NCBI GenBank assembly: GCA_964591245.1
Contig: CAZPZZ010000021.1
Coordinates: 1 to 42,352, forward strand
Direction: 5' to 3'
Origin: CAZPZZ01 sp964591245
Lineage (GTDB): Bacteria > Acidobacteriota > Vicinamibacteria > Vicinamibacterales > UBA8438
DNA length: 42,352 bases
Numbering within the stretch: position 1 is the stretch's first letter; each line of letters opens with the position of its first letter. A program made the position numbers and the translations under genes. Below, in pieces: positions 33,182 to 41,522 of the stretch. The notes under the pieces were generated by a model, which made no database searches, had not been told where the DNA came from, and was given only the letters and a program-made list of their open reading frames with translations.

Positions 33182-34735
33182 TCACGACCGCATCGCTCGC
33201 TCATGGACCTGCTCAACCGTACGCCAGGCGGCCTCCACGCCGCCTTGTAACCACGCGGGACGTGCACTAGCCCCGGCACAGCCAACGTAGAGGCGGCCAT
33301 CGGGCCGGCTGAGCGTCGTCAGAAGGCTCGCGGCAGGCGTACGACCATACGCCCCGAGGCTATAGGGGATCTTCTCCCACCAGACCGCGTATCCGTGTTC
33401 GAATTCAGCACGCATCTGCGGATGCACGACACTCGACCGCGCGAGCACATGCTCCACGCGGGCAGCAATACGCTGATCGGAAAGACCGGCCAGGTCACCA
33501 TTCCCGTAAAAGCCCAACAAAACCCCCTTTTTCGAGAAGTAGTCGTTCGACGGATAGGAAAACTCGCCGAGTTGAAGACTACGTGACCACAGATGCCCTC
33601 CGAAGATTCCCTCATCCTGCTCCCAGAACCGACGACGCATCTGCAGCCCCAGCTTGGCCGCCCTGCTGTGTGAGGTCGCGCCGACCGCTTCCATCATTTC
33701 GGATGACAGGTCCACGTCGAGCCTCTGCAGGACCGCCATCGGCAGGCAACAGACGCCGTAGTCCGCAGTCTCTTCCCGCACCTCCCCCGTCGCCCGATCT
33801 CGATACGTCACCCGCACGAGTTCCGCATCCTGTCGAATCGACTGGATCTCAGCCTGAAGAGTAATGCGGTCTCCGAGCACTCGCTGAAACGCGAGAGGGA
33901 TCTGCATCATTCCGCCGACCGGCTGGAACACGGGGGCGGGACCGCCGGTGCCGGCGTAGAGCGACCGAACCCGTGCCCCAAAACCGGTCTGGAGGAGGGC
34001 TCCCAGGTCGTGACGATCCCGAGAGCCACGTGAGTTTGGCGGTCGGTACACATGATCCTCGGTATCCAGATATCCGGCCCGGACCAAAAATGCAATAAGT
34101 CGCTCCCTGTCCTCCGCGGTCAACGGAGCATCGATCTGCCCGTTATCCATCGCCTTGGCCAGCAGTTCGGCGGTTCCCCCCCAGAGGTCCGCCTTGACTT
34201 CCCGCAGCCTCACTCGACGTCCGGACAACGGTCCAAGCTCTGGATCTTCCTCGTAGAAGAAATTGGCATCCGTCGCGTCGACGAAAATTTCGAGCGGCAC
34301 GCCCAGTTCTTCGCAATATCCCAGAATGCCCGTGTCCGCGTTCGGCAGTCGCCAGGCTCCTCCGTTGAAATACAGATCCTCATCGAACCGGCACACCTGC
34401 GACTCCCCACCGATCTCGGTATGAGAAGCCCCCGCCGTTACGGTCCAGCACAGCCCTCCCACAAAGTCACGTGCCTCAAGGACGCGGCAGTCATAACCAA
34501 GCTTCCCCAACTCGTAGGCAGCAGTAAGCCCCGAGATCCCGGCGCCCAACACAAGGACACGAGTACCGGGCACGCGTCCACTCAACTCGGGACGTTGGGC
34601 CGCCGAAACTCCCATTAGCCCCCACGCCTCCATCGCCCCCATTACCAATGAGGTGCCCCCAAACCCCGCGAACGCCTGCAGCATCTGGCGGCGGGTCAAC
34701 CTGGACCCATTGCCGCACTGGTCCCTTCTGTCCAT
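33182..34735 (-). CDS. Tat-exported flavin amine oxidase
   Basis: A 517-residue FAD enzyme. A twin-arginine signal (L-T-R15-R16-Q-M-L-Q-A-F) is followed by the dinucleotide motif V-L-V-L-G-A-G-I-S-G-L (GAGISG at 64-69) and E-A-R-D-F-V-G-G, the monoamine/L-amino-acid oxidase opening. The C-terminal G-R-L-Y-V-G-C-A-G-A-S and W-L-Q-G-G-V-E-A-A-W form the flavin-binding end. It would oxidise an amine or amino acid to the imine with release of ammonia and peroxide, or pass electrons to another acceptor, outside the cytoplasm. The ATG at 34735 is chosen for its GGAGGA 4 bases upstream; a TTG four codons earlier is in frame. The substrate is not known. Confidence 0.85.
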   Translation of the reverse strand: MDRRDQCGNGSRLTRRQMLQAFAGFGGTSLVMGAMEAWGLMGVSAAQRPELSGRVPGTRVLVLGAGISGLTAAYELGKLGYDCRVLEARDFVGGLCWTVTAGASHTEIGGESQVCRFDEDLYFNGGAWRLPNADTGILGYCEELGVPLEIFVDATDANFFYEEDPELGPLSGRRVRLREVKADLWGGTAELLAKAMDNGQIDAPLTAEDRERLIAFLVRAGYLDTEDHVYRPPNSRGSRDRHDLGALLQTGFGARVRSLYAGTGGPAPVFQPVGGMMQIPLAFQRVLGDRITLQAEIQSIRQDAELVRVTYRDRATGEVREETADYGVCCLPMAVLQRLDVDLSSEMMEAVGATSHSRAAKLGLQMRRRFWEQDEGIFGGHLWSRSLQLGEFSYPSNDYFSKKGVLLGFYGNGDLAGLSDQRIAARVEHVLARSSVVHPQMRAEFEHGYAVWWEKIPYSLGAYGRTPAASLLTTLSRPDGRLYVGCAGASARPAWLQGGVEAAWRTVEQVHERAMRS

Positions 34736-34889
34736 CGCTTCCTCCAAACCCTCTGTCCGCTCGACCGACCGGCTAATCAGACAGGCGCCCTGCCACCAGG
34801 TAAGAAGAGCGCGCGACGAGTCGGCCCCACCGTCACACGTGGGCGCCCCGAGCGTATCTAAACCGCACCTTGTGCTCCGCAGGCTCGCC

Positions 34890-34895
34890 TATAAT
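34890..34895 (+). promoter_or_regulatory. TATAAT -10 box upstream of the hspQ-like gene
   Basis: A perfect TATAAT about 95 bases before the ATG at 34989. A TTGTGC lies upstream but at only 14 bases, too close for a good -35. Confidence 0.5.
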
Positions 34896-34988
34896 TGACA
34901 TCATCAGCGGCGTCGAAAACGCGGCGAACAACGCACCTCTCGACTCCGGGGTAAGTCATGGGAACGCCGCACGGCGCGAGAATAGGAT

Positions 34989-35179
34989 ATGTCAGACACC
35001 GCTAATTTCTTCGTGGGTCAAATAATCCACCACCGAACGTTTGACTACCGAGGGGTTATCTTTGACGTCGATCCGACATTCCAAGGAACCGACGAATGGT
35101 ATGAAAAGGTCGCCCGATCACGGCCTCCCAAGGACCAACCGTGGTATCACGTGCTCGTCCATGAAGGGCAACACACCAC
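34989..35179 (+). CDS. hspQ: HspQ/YccV-like hemimethylated-DNA-binding protein, cut by assembly gap
   Basis: The first 63 residues of a small protein of the HspQ/YccV family. F-V-G-Q-I-I-H-H-R-T-F-D-Y-R-G-V-I-F-D-V-D-P and P-W-Y-H-V-L-V-H are the family's two hallmark segments. In enterobacteria, HspQ influences DnaA levels and specifies substrates for Lon. The family is about 105 residues, so some 40 residues, including the usual Y-V-A-E-x-N-L segment, are lost in the N run that begins at 35180. The start ATG follows AGGAT. The coding frame is not continuous with the ABC gene across the gap; any open frame through the N is meaningless. Confidence 0.82.
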
Positions 35180-35279
35180 NNNNNNNNNNNNNNNNNNNNN
35201 NNNNNNNNNNNNNNNNNNNNNNNNNNNNNNNNNNNNNNNNNNNNNNNNNNNNNNNNNNNNNNNNNNNNNNNNNNNNNNN
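35180..35279. other. Assembly gap of 100 N
   Basis: A round 100-base N run, the usual placeholder for an unknown distance. It removes the end of the hspQ-like gene and the start of the ABC exporter gene; the true length and any gene between are unknown. Confidence 0.97.
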
Positions 35280-35280
35280 C

Positions 35281-37077
35281 TGTGCCCTGGCTGAAATTGG
35301 GCTGGCCGCGCTCGCCCCCTGGCCACTCAAGGTGCTAGTCGACTACGTGCTAAGCGACACCCCACTTCCGGCAGGCTTCGCCAACGTCCTGCCTGCTCTC
35401 CTCACCGATACCCCGACCTATTTCCTCATCGCGGCGGTCTTCGCCGGATTCGCGGTGCAGCTTGGTGGCGAACTCACGAGAGTGGCTCATACTCAAATGC
35501 AGGTGGATATGGGGCAACGTATCGTCTACCGACTGCGTGAGCAACTCTTGGAGCATTTGCAGGCGCTCCCCCTGCGACACCACATTACCGCGCGAACGGC
35601 AGATTCGGTCTACCGACTTGACGCCGATGCCTACTGCGTCGATGACCTGCTCATCGGCGGCCTATTTCCAATGATCCTGGCCGGGATCAATCTGGGATTG
35701 ATGTTCGCTGTGCTCCTCTCGCTCGACCCTACCCTCGCGCTGTTGTCATTGAGCGTGGCGCCATTCATCTACCTCTGTCTCCGCCACCACGCCGGCACGA
35801 TGACAGACCACGCGGAGCGGGTAAAGGGCCTGGAATCCAGGCTCGTGGAGCGCGCCTACGAAGTTCTGTCGTCAATTGCAGCGGTGAAAAGCTTCACGCG
35901 AGAGCGGCACGAGTTACAACGCTTCGCGCGCGCGGGAGACGAAACCCGACGAGCACGATTGGATCTGACATGGCAAGAGTCCGTGTTCTCTGCCACCGTG
36001 ACCGCGATCACCCTGGCGGGCACAGCCCTGGTGCTTGGAATCGGTGGCCTCCATGTGCTGACTGGTGAGCTGACCGTCGGGAGCCTGCTCGTCGTCGTCG
36101 CCTACCTCGCGGCGGTCTACGACCCGATCTCCGAGATTGCCCGCACGACGGGATCATTACAGCAGGCTCTCGTCAGCGGACGCCGCGTACGCGAGATCCT
36201 CGCGCTCACCCCGGAACCCCACGACCGCCCTGGAGCCACCGATGCTAGCCAGCTCGTGGGACACATAGAATTCAGGGACGTCGACTTCGCCTACGATGAA
36301 AATCGCGTGATCCTACAAAACATCAGCTTCAACGCTCACCCAGACACGCTTATCGCGCTTGTTGGCCCCACCGGCGCTGGAAAAACTACGCTCGCCAACC
36401 TGATTCCCCGACTCTACACGCCATTACGGGGGCACGTACGCATCGACGGCGTCGACATCTCGGACTATGCCCTCGGGTCGCTCCGAGACCAGATCGCGCT
36501 GGTCCCGCAGCAGCCCGTGCTCTTCGCCGGCACCATCGCCGACAATATCCGGTACGGACGCTTGGATGCCAGCGCCGCCGAAGTCGAGACGGCAGCACGG
36601 ACAGCGCGCGTCGACGAGTTCGTTCGTCGTCTTCCTCAGGGCTATGCCACCGACGTGGCCGAAGCAGGCGCCACCCTCTCTGGAGGGGAACGCCAGCGGA
36701 TTGGCATCGCTCGCGCGGTGCTAAAAAATGCCCCGATTTTGATCCTAGATGAGCCAACATCCGCGCTCGACGCGCTGTCGGAGGAAGCGGTGTTCGACGC
36801 ACTCCGTCAACTCCGCGCCGGCCGCACCACGCTCGTGATCGCGCACCGGCTATCCACGATCCGCGATGCCAATCAGATCCTCGTGCTCAACGCCGGCCGC
36901 ATCGTGGCTCGGGGCACGCATCCGGAACTTCTCACCTCCACCTCCTTGTATCGGGAGATGTGTGCACGGCTGGCCGTGGGCTGGACCCCACAACCTAGCC
37001 AGGCCTCGGTCGATGAACTTCTCCAGGATCTCGTGGAGCCTCCTGAACAGATGCCAAATCCTATTTCCGACTCCTGA
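35281..37077 (+). CDS. ABC exporter with fused membrane and ATPase domains, N-terminus lost in gap
   Basis: 598 visible residues of a half-transporter that is complete except for the first membrane segment. The membrane domain runs over the first about 320 residues; the ATPase has Walker A G-P-T-G-A-G-K-T, the signature L-S-G-G-E-R-Q-R and Walker B I-L-I-L-D-E-P-T. The A-H-R-L-S-T switch histidine is present. This is a type IV (MsbA-like) homodimeric exporter that could move lipids, polymers, peptides or drugs. No C39 peptidase domain can be seen, but the missing start could hide one, as the true gap length is unknown. A proline/acid-rich tail of about 40 residues ends it. It converges on the GT-C-like gene at 37291. 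Confidence 0.88.
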   Translation, partial: CALAEIGLAALAPWPLKVLVDYVLSDTPLPAGFANVLPALLTDTPTYFLIAAVFAGFAVQLGGELTRVAHTQMQVDMGQRIVYRLREQLLEHLQALPLRHHITARTADSVYRLDADAYCVDDLLIGGLFPMILAGINLGLMFAVLLSLDPTLALLSLSVAPFIYLCLRHHAGTMTDHAERVKGLESRLVERAYEVLSSIAAVKSFTRERHELQRFARAGDETRRARLDLTWQESVFSATVTAITLAGTALVLGIGGLHVLTGELTVGSLLVVVAYLAAVYDPISEIARTTGSLQQALVSGRRVREILALTPEPHDRPGATDASQLVGHIEFRDVDFAYDENRVILQNISFNAHPDTLIALVGPTGAGKTTLANLIPRLYTPLRGHVRIDGVDISDYALGSLRDQIALVPQQPVLFAGTIADNIRYGRLDASAAEVETAARTARVDEFVRRLPQGYATDVAEAGATLSGGERQRIGIARAVLKNAPILILDEPTSALDALSEEAVFDALRQLRAGRTTLVIAHRLSTIRDANQILVLNAGRIVARGTHPELLTSTSLYREMCARLAVGWTPQPSQASVDELLQDLVEPPEQMPNPISDS

Positions 37078-37248
37078 ACTAAAAATGTACGGCAGCGCCC
37101 CCTGCCAAGCCACACCATACGATCCGAAACTGGAGCACTCCCGATAGACGAGCCCTGATATCTCTGGAGCCGACTGGCCACAACCGAACAGGCCAGATAG
37201 ACATCGAGACTAGCACCGCTGTGGGCTTCTCAAGCGGATCTCACCCAC

Positions 37249-37273
37249 GCAGGGTCACAGTTTTGGCCCCTGC
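37249..37273. terminator. Weak hairpin between convergent genes
   Basis: GCAGGG at 37249-37254 and CCCTGC at 37268-37273, 13-base loop containing TTTT, between stops at 37077 and 37291. Only 6 bp. Confidence 0.3.
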
Positions 37274-37290
37274 CTAACCGGCGCTGCGTT

Positions 37291-39036
37291 TTACTGGGCA
37301 CGGATCATGTACAGGAACTCTTGCCCCCTCTGGCTCACCAGCCGCACGGATGGGTGATTCCGTGTCTCTCGGAGGATACGCTCCGCCAAACCGGGTTGCC
37401 ATTCCCGAGCACGATCGAGGTGAAGGACCAGATATCGCACGTCTAACTCTCGAAGAAAACTCAGTGCGTCTTCGCCAGGAAAGCGGCTGATCCGCTGCGC
37501 CGCTTTTTCGAAGTCGTTGGGCCGATGGCCGCTATAGCCATTCACGAGCGGACGCCAATGCGCCGTTGACGCGAGCACGTACGGCGCGTTCCGAAAGAAT
37601 GTCCAGCCTGCATGAATCGGTAATTCGACGACCGCTCCCGGTTCAGGATCTTGCCCCATGATGCGATAAATGGGAGATACGCCGTCAAATGCCTGATACC
37701 GCAGCGGACCGTGGAAGCTCTCCACGGTGGCAAGAATCAGTGCGGTCACAGCCAGACCCCGCATGGAGCCCGCGACGCCGCGCCGCCGCAGTTCGGCCAA
37801 TCCAAGGCCGGCAAGTGTCGCCACGGCAAACACAAACAGATAGCCGAATCGACTCGCCGCACGGATGCCCCGCAACGGCGGAAACACATGGTACGCAAAC
37901 TCATAAAGCGGAGTCGCTGTGCCGAGCGACATGAGAATGCCAATCGCCGCCACAGCAAGTAGCATTCGCCCACGGGACGTGCGCCAACGCCCTCCGGCGA
38001 GCCCTACGCCGGCGAACCCGAGTGCGACAAAACCGGGAAACAGTGCGTCTGAATTTGTCCTGAACAAGGACTCGCTCCAGAGCGAGTAGTGCATGACCGC
38101 TGTCGTCGTAAAGTACGTCCATCCCGAGGCAGAAAACGATGCGATGCCTTCGAGCGGCCGTTGAAACCGCATGTCACGCCCCAGCTCAATATATGGCCAA
38201 CAGAAAGCAAGCGTAATCGAAAGGGTCACCGCGGCCGCCGCCGCGAGGCGCACGATTACCGGACGCCCGCGGCTTCCGTACCAGGCCTCTGGCCGCGTAA
38301 GCATAGCGGCGGCAAGACCGACAACCAGAAACACAGCCAAATGACCAGACGTCAGAGCCGCCATCAGTACCGCGGCGCCGCGCCCGACGGACTCCAGCAT
38401 CTTCGCAGGATCGAGACCTGATTNNNNNNNNNNGCGGTGGAGAGCCTCCGGGCGGCGCTGCTGGCGGTGCCCGCGCCTGCGGTCGCGGCGCGTCCACCCA
38501 CGGGAGAGCAATCGATCGAACGCAAGGACAGCCATCGGTAAGGAATAGGCGTGGATGGCCTGTAACTGCGGCAATCGAGTGATCGTATGGGCCGTGTACG
38601 CGAGGAGCGCGCCCGCGAGGAGCGCCGCAAGGTGATCGCCGGTCCACCGCATCACGAGCACGTACAACGACAGCGCCGTAAGCGCCAAACCGAGCAGGAG
38701 GAGGATGTTGTAGGTGAGCACCGGTGAGGCCCCGAGCCCACGCAATGGGATCGCCATCAGACCCGGCACAATCAGCGGTTCCGAATAGGCCAGGGTGGAC
38801 GGATGTGGATGAAAAATATTCGCGTCAAACACGCGTATCGGATTCCGCGGCACCTGATGGGCCACCCACGAGATCGCCCACGCGTTGAGCATCGTATCGG
38901 CGTTATCATTACGCGACAACCCGCCGAGATCTGTTGCCAGTGGCCAGGTGTGAATAACCCCGAGCAGGAGAAACATCGCTCCCGCAATAGCGAGACGGCG
39001 CCATCCGATCACATGTTCCACAAGTCCGTCAGCCAT
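37291..39036 (-). CDS. GT-C-like multi-spanning membrane protein, interrupted by a 10-N gap
   Basis: About 580 residues with roughly ten hydrophobic segments. The N-terminal helix is followed by an acidic extracytoplasmic loop (S-R-N-D-N-A-D-T-M-L-N-A-W) holding N-D/A-D residues that resemble the GT-C metal/acceptor loop. S-W-V-A-H-Q and H-P-H-P-S follow, and the C-terminal third is a soluble domain. The layout fits lipid-linked-sugar-dependent glycosyltransferases of the GT39/GT83 or YfhO kind, acting on the outer face of the inner membrane. The ATG at 39036 overlaps the flippase-like gene stop by 8 bases. Ten N at 38424-38433 fall inside, and about 90 bases beside them encode an Arg-rich stretch (W-T-R-R-D-R-R-R-G-H) where a membrane segment is expected, so local assembly error is likely. 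Confidence 0.68.
   Translation of the reverse strand: MADGLVEHVIGWRRLAIAGAMFLLLGVIHTWPLATDLGGLSRNDNADTMLNAWAISWVAHQVPRNPIRVFDANIFHPHPSTLAYSEPLIVPGLMAIPLRGLGASPVLTYNILLLLGLALTALSLYVLVMRWTGDHLAALLAGALLAYTAHTITRLPQLQAIHAYSLPMAVLAFDRLLSRGWTRRDRRRGHRQQRRPEALHRXXXXSGLDPAKMLESVGRGAAVLMAALTSGHLAVFLVVGLAAAMLTRPEAWYGSRGRPVIVRLAAAAAVTLSITLAFCWPYIELGRDMRFQRPLEGIASFSASGWTYFTTTAVMHYSLWSESLFRTNSDALFPGFVALGFAGVGLAGGRWRTSRGRMLLAVAAIGILMSLGTATPLYEFAYHVFPPLRGIRAASRFGYLFVFAVATLAGLGLAELRRRGVAGSMRGLAVTALILATVESFHGPLRYQAFDGVSPIYRIMGQDPEPGAVVELPIHAGWTFFRNAPYVLASTAHWRPLVNGYSGHRPNDFEKAAQRISRFPGEDALSFLRELDVRYLVLHLDRAREWQPGLAERILRETRNHPSVRLVSQRGQEFLYMIRAQ
38424..38433. other. Assembly gap of 10 N
   Basis: Ten N inside the GT-C-like gene. 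The frame happens to stay open across it, but the number of missing bases, and so the true frame, is unknown. Confidence 0.95.
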
Positions 39037-40039
39037 GGGTTCTCGTACGAGGTCGCATGAGAACGAGAAGCGCGATGATTCCCATCGTGTACTCGATAAG
39101 CTGCGACGTGCCATGAGCCAGCACGCCGGAGAGGATCGCGAGCTCACGAGACAAACCAACTTCCATGCAGCTGTAGGTCCCCGCGGCTTCGAACACCCCG
39201 AAGCTGGCAACCGTCGGGATGGGTAGCGCCGCAGCCAGCTCCGCACTCACGACACCAAGAAACACCCGAAAGAAACCCAGTTCGACAGCCGCAGAACCGA
39301 CGGCATCCATAACCGCCACCACGAGGAAAAAGTAGCTGCCAAACTTGCAGAGTCGTACGACCATCGAAACGGCAAGCACGGGGACCGCAATGCCCCGCGC
39401 CCAGGTATGGTCGAGTGCGGTGGCGGTCTGTCGCACTAGCCGCACGAGCGGTTCAAGCCGCACTGAGCCCGCGAACAGGTCGGCGACGCCCCGACCGAGC
39501 GGAGCCGCGAGGCGGGCACCGGCAATCGCGATGACCCCGAGCGTCGCAGCGGCGACCGCAAGCCACATTCCAGACAGTGCTCCTCCTGAGCCCACCACAA
39601 GAAACGCAAGGAGCAAAAGCGGCGCCAGTGCGGCCACATCAAAGGCAACAGCCAGCATGAGGGAAGCAAGCCCTTCTTCTACGGCCCGACCTGCGCGCCG
39701 CTTCAGCAGGTAGACGTACGACAACTCACCCAGTCTGGCCGGTATCAGATCGACAAAGAGATTCCGCACGAGTACCACGCCCACAAGCAACCTGAACGGT
39801 ACCGCACGGTCGAGAAGCAGCCAAAACCGAACGGCGCGCGCCACAACCCCTCCCACAAGCAGCAGAAGAAATGCGGCAAGCGGCCGAGCTGTCATCCCAC
39901 GCGCCGTCTCGAACAGAACACCAGTCTCGATCTGAGAGAGCAGGTAGGCCATGATGGCAACGCTCACAACAAGCGACACCATCCATGTTCGGGCCTGACC
40001 GCGGTCCAATAGTGGGGCAGACACGGCCACGGACCTCAA
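39029..40039 (-). CDS. LPG-synthase-type flippase-like membrane protein
   Basis: A 336-residue integral membrane protein of the UPF0104/AglD2 type, which corresponds to the membrane part of lysylphosphatidylglycerol synthase (MprF). It has about eight hydrophobic segments, the family motif L-I-P-A-R-L-G-E-L-S-Y-V-Y-L-L-K and the late P-T-V-A-S-F-G-V-F-E-A. The cytoplasmic aminoacyl-transferase domain of MprF is absent, so a lipid- or polymer-translocation role is more likely than lysylation. Start uncertain: the TTG at 40039 overlaps the methyltransferase stop (TTGA); GTG codons at 40030 and 40024 are alternatives, the last with GAGG 9 bases upstream. It overlaps the next gene by 8 bases. Confidence 0.82.
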   Translation of the reverse strand: MRSVAVSAPLLDRGQARTWMVSLVVSVAIMAYLLSQIETGVLFETARGMTARPLAAFLLLLVGGVVARAVRFWLLLDRAVPFRLLVGVVLVRNLFVDLIPARLGELSYVYLLKRRAGRAVEEGLASLMLAVAFDVAALAPLLLLAFLVVGSGGALSGMWLAVAAATLGVIAIAGARLAAPLGRGVADLFAGSVRLEPLVRLVRQTATALDHTWARGIAVPVLAVSMVVRLCKFGSYFFLVVAVMDAVGSAAVELGFFRVFLGVVSAELAAALPIPTVASFGVFEAAGTYSCMEVGLSRELAILSGVLAHGTSQLIEYTMGIIALLVLMRPRTRTHG

Positions 40040-41022
40040 CCGTTCTTAGTCCCAGCAATGGTGAAACAGTTAAACCGGAGACCAAAGAGTATCCAGGCTG
40101 CCTGGGACATCGCTCGCGACAACGGACCGGGACGCGGAAAGTTCTTGACGATCTCTCCGTCTCCCCCACTCCTCGCCAGCTTCTCCAGCGTGTCGGCAAC
40201 CATGCGCATTACCGGAAACCCGTCGAATGTAGCCCGAAACGTTCGGTACTCCGGCTGGGCGAACGCATAGAGGTAGTCCCTGACCCTCAGCGGGGCAAAT
40301 GCCCCTTTGAAGGTGATGTTATTCTCGTCAAACCACCGGATCACTTCTCCGGCGGTATGCAGACTCTCGTGGGGAAAACCAAAGATGTCGTAGCCGATCT
40401 GTTCGGTATTGAGCCCGTGGTATCGCTTGTCGAGCTTGCGGAGCGTGCCACCGAACAACCGGTTGCCCCACCGGACCCGCGCATCGATGTCTCCACCGCC
40501 AAGCAGTTTGCAAATCTGCTGCTTTGTGCGCAGGATGCGCCGACTGTAATGACTGTACAAACTCACAATCACGACACCGCCCGGTTTCGTCACACGGGCG
40601 AGATGACCGAACCCCGTTGCGGGCGCTCCGGTGTGGTGTAGGACACCGACCGAATAGGCATAGTCGAAATAGTTATCCGGAAGATTGCACTCCAGGATAT
40701 TCATACTTCGAAAGTCCACGTTCGAGAGCGTCGATTCCGCCTGACGCTTCTTCGCGACAGCAAGCGACCCCTCTGAAAGGTCAATACCAACGACTTCTTT
40801 CGCGCCATGCATAGCGTACCACATCGCGTATTCGCCGGTACCACACCCCATGTCGAGTACGCGCTTGTTCTGGTAGTCGCCAGGCACGATGCCAAGACAC
40901 TTGAGGCGCCATCCCATTTCTTCGTCGGTGTCACGATGCAATGGCCAGGGATGTTCCGAGTACATCCCGACGACGGATTCCTGAATCTTGGCGATTTCAG
41001 CAGCACGATCAGTCGCTGTCAC
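40036..41022 (-). CDS. SAM-dependent class I methyltransferase
   Basis: A 328-residue methyltransferase. Motif I is V-L-D-M-G-C-G-T-G-E-Y, near residues 55-65, then V-V-G-I-D-L-S with the ribose-binding aspartate, and motif post-III V-T-K-P-G-G-V-V-I-V. The H-H-T-G-A-P segment and the long C-terminal part (D-I-F-G-F-P-H-E-S, F-A-P-L-R-V-R-D-Y) suggest a UbiE- or polyketide-type small-molecule or sugar methylator. Given the cluster it may act on a lipid-linked or polysaccharide precursor; that is inference. The start is a GTG at 41022 with GAGGAG 7 bases upstream. Cytoplasmic. It is translationally coupled to the flippase-like gene. Confidence 0.85.
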   Translation of the reverse strand: MTATDRAAEIAKIQESVVGMYSEHPWPLHRDTDEEMGWRLKCLGIVPGDYQNKRVLDMGCGTGEYAMWYAMHGAKEVVGIDLSEGSLAVAKKRQAESTLSNVDFRSMNILECNLPDNYFDYAYSVGVLHHTGAPATGFGHLARVTKPGGVVIVSLYSHYSRRILRTKQQICKLLGGGDIDARVRWGNRLFGGTLRKLDKRYHGLNTEQIGYDIFGFPHESLHTAGEVIRWFDENNITFKGAFAPLRVRDYLYAFAQPEYRTFRATFDGFPVMRMVADTLEKLARSGGDGEIVKNFPRPGPLSRAMSQAAWILFGLRFNCFTIAGTKNG

Positions 41023-41522
41023 GGGGAAACTCCTCTAGAGGGGTACATTCGAGAGACTCCGCCTCGGCGCAGCCTTCCGTCATACGCACCGCCCGCGCGC
41101 CTGCGGCCAAGCCCGCGGGAATCTTCATGGTCATCAAATTCAACTCGGCGCGCCAATTCTGGGTCTTCGTTGTCTCACGACGCCACCCACTCGTGACGCC
41201 CTCGTTGTGAGCCAGGCCAAACCAACAATTGACAGACCGCCCCCGACTACGGACGGGCCCACCAGTCCTCGTCCGTCTGACGTGGAACACGTCCTCAATC
41301 ACCACGTCGTTACCGATGCGGATATTGTCGAGAGCCCGGGAGGACCGCTCGCCCCCGTAGAACGGATTCCGACCGGAAGCGCCGGACACGCCAGAGTAGA
41401 AGTGCGATCGCAGCCACAACACAGGCCCGTGCCAACTTCGAATCGCTCTGGCTATGGCTACTACGTGAAGTGTCGAAGATCTCTCGTCGTTCGTTACCGA
41501 TCTCCCATTTTACCGGCGGGAA
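41023..41522. other. Region with only a doubtful open frame
   Basis: 500 bases between two minus-strand genes. A minus-strand frame of about 137 codons ends at 41009, overlapping the methyltransferase start. It begins at TTG without a ribosome site, is rich in Arg, Ser and Gly and matches no family I know, so I do not call it. The GAGGAG at 41028-41033 belongs to the methyltransferase. I see no RNA gene or repeat. Confidence 0.4.

Noticed and set aside
35041..35280. A continuous open frame from the hspQ region into the ABC exporter
   Set aside because: It exists only because N codons are not read as stops; the left part is out of frame with the HspQ-like protein.
39029..40039. Naming the flippase-like gene mprF
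   Set aside because: The aminoacyl-transferase domain that defines MprF activity is missing.
41009..41422. A 137-codon minus-strand open frame
   Set aside because: TTG start without a ribosome site, unusual composition, no family match, and it overlaps the methyltransferase start.
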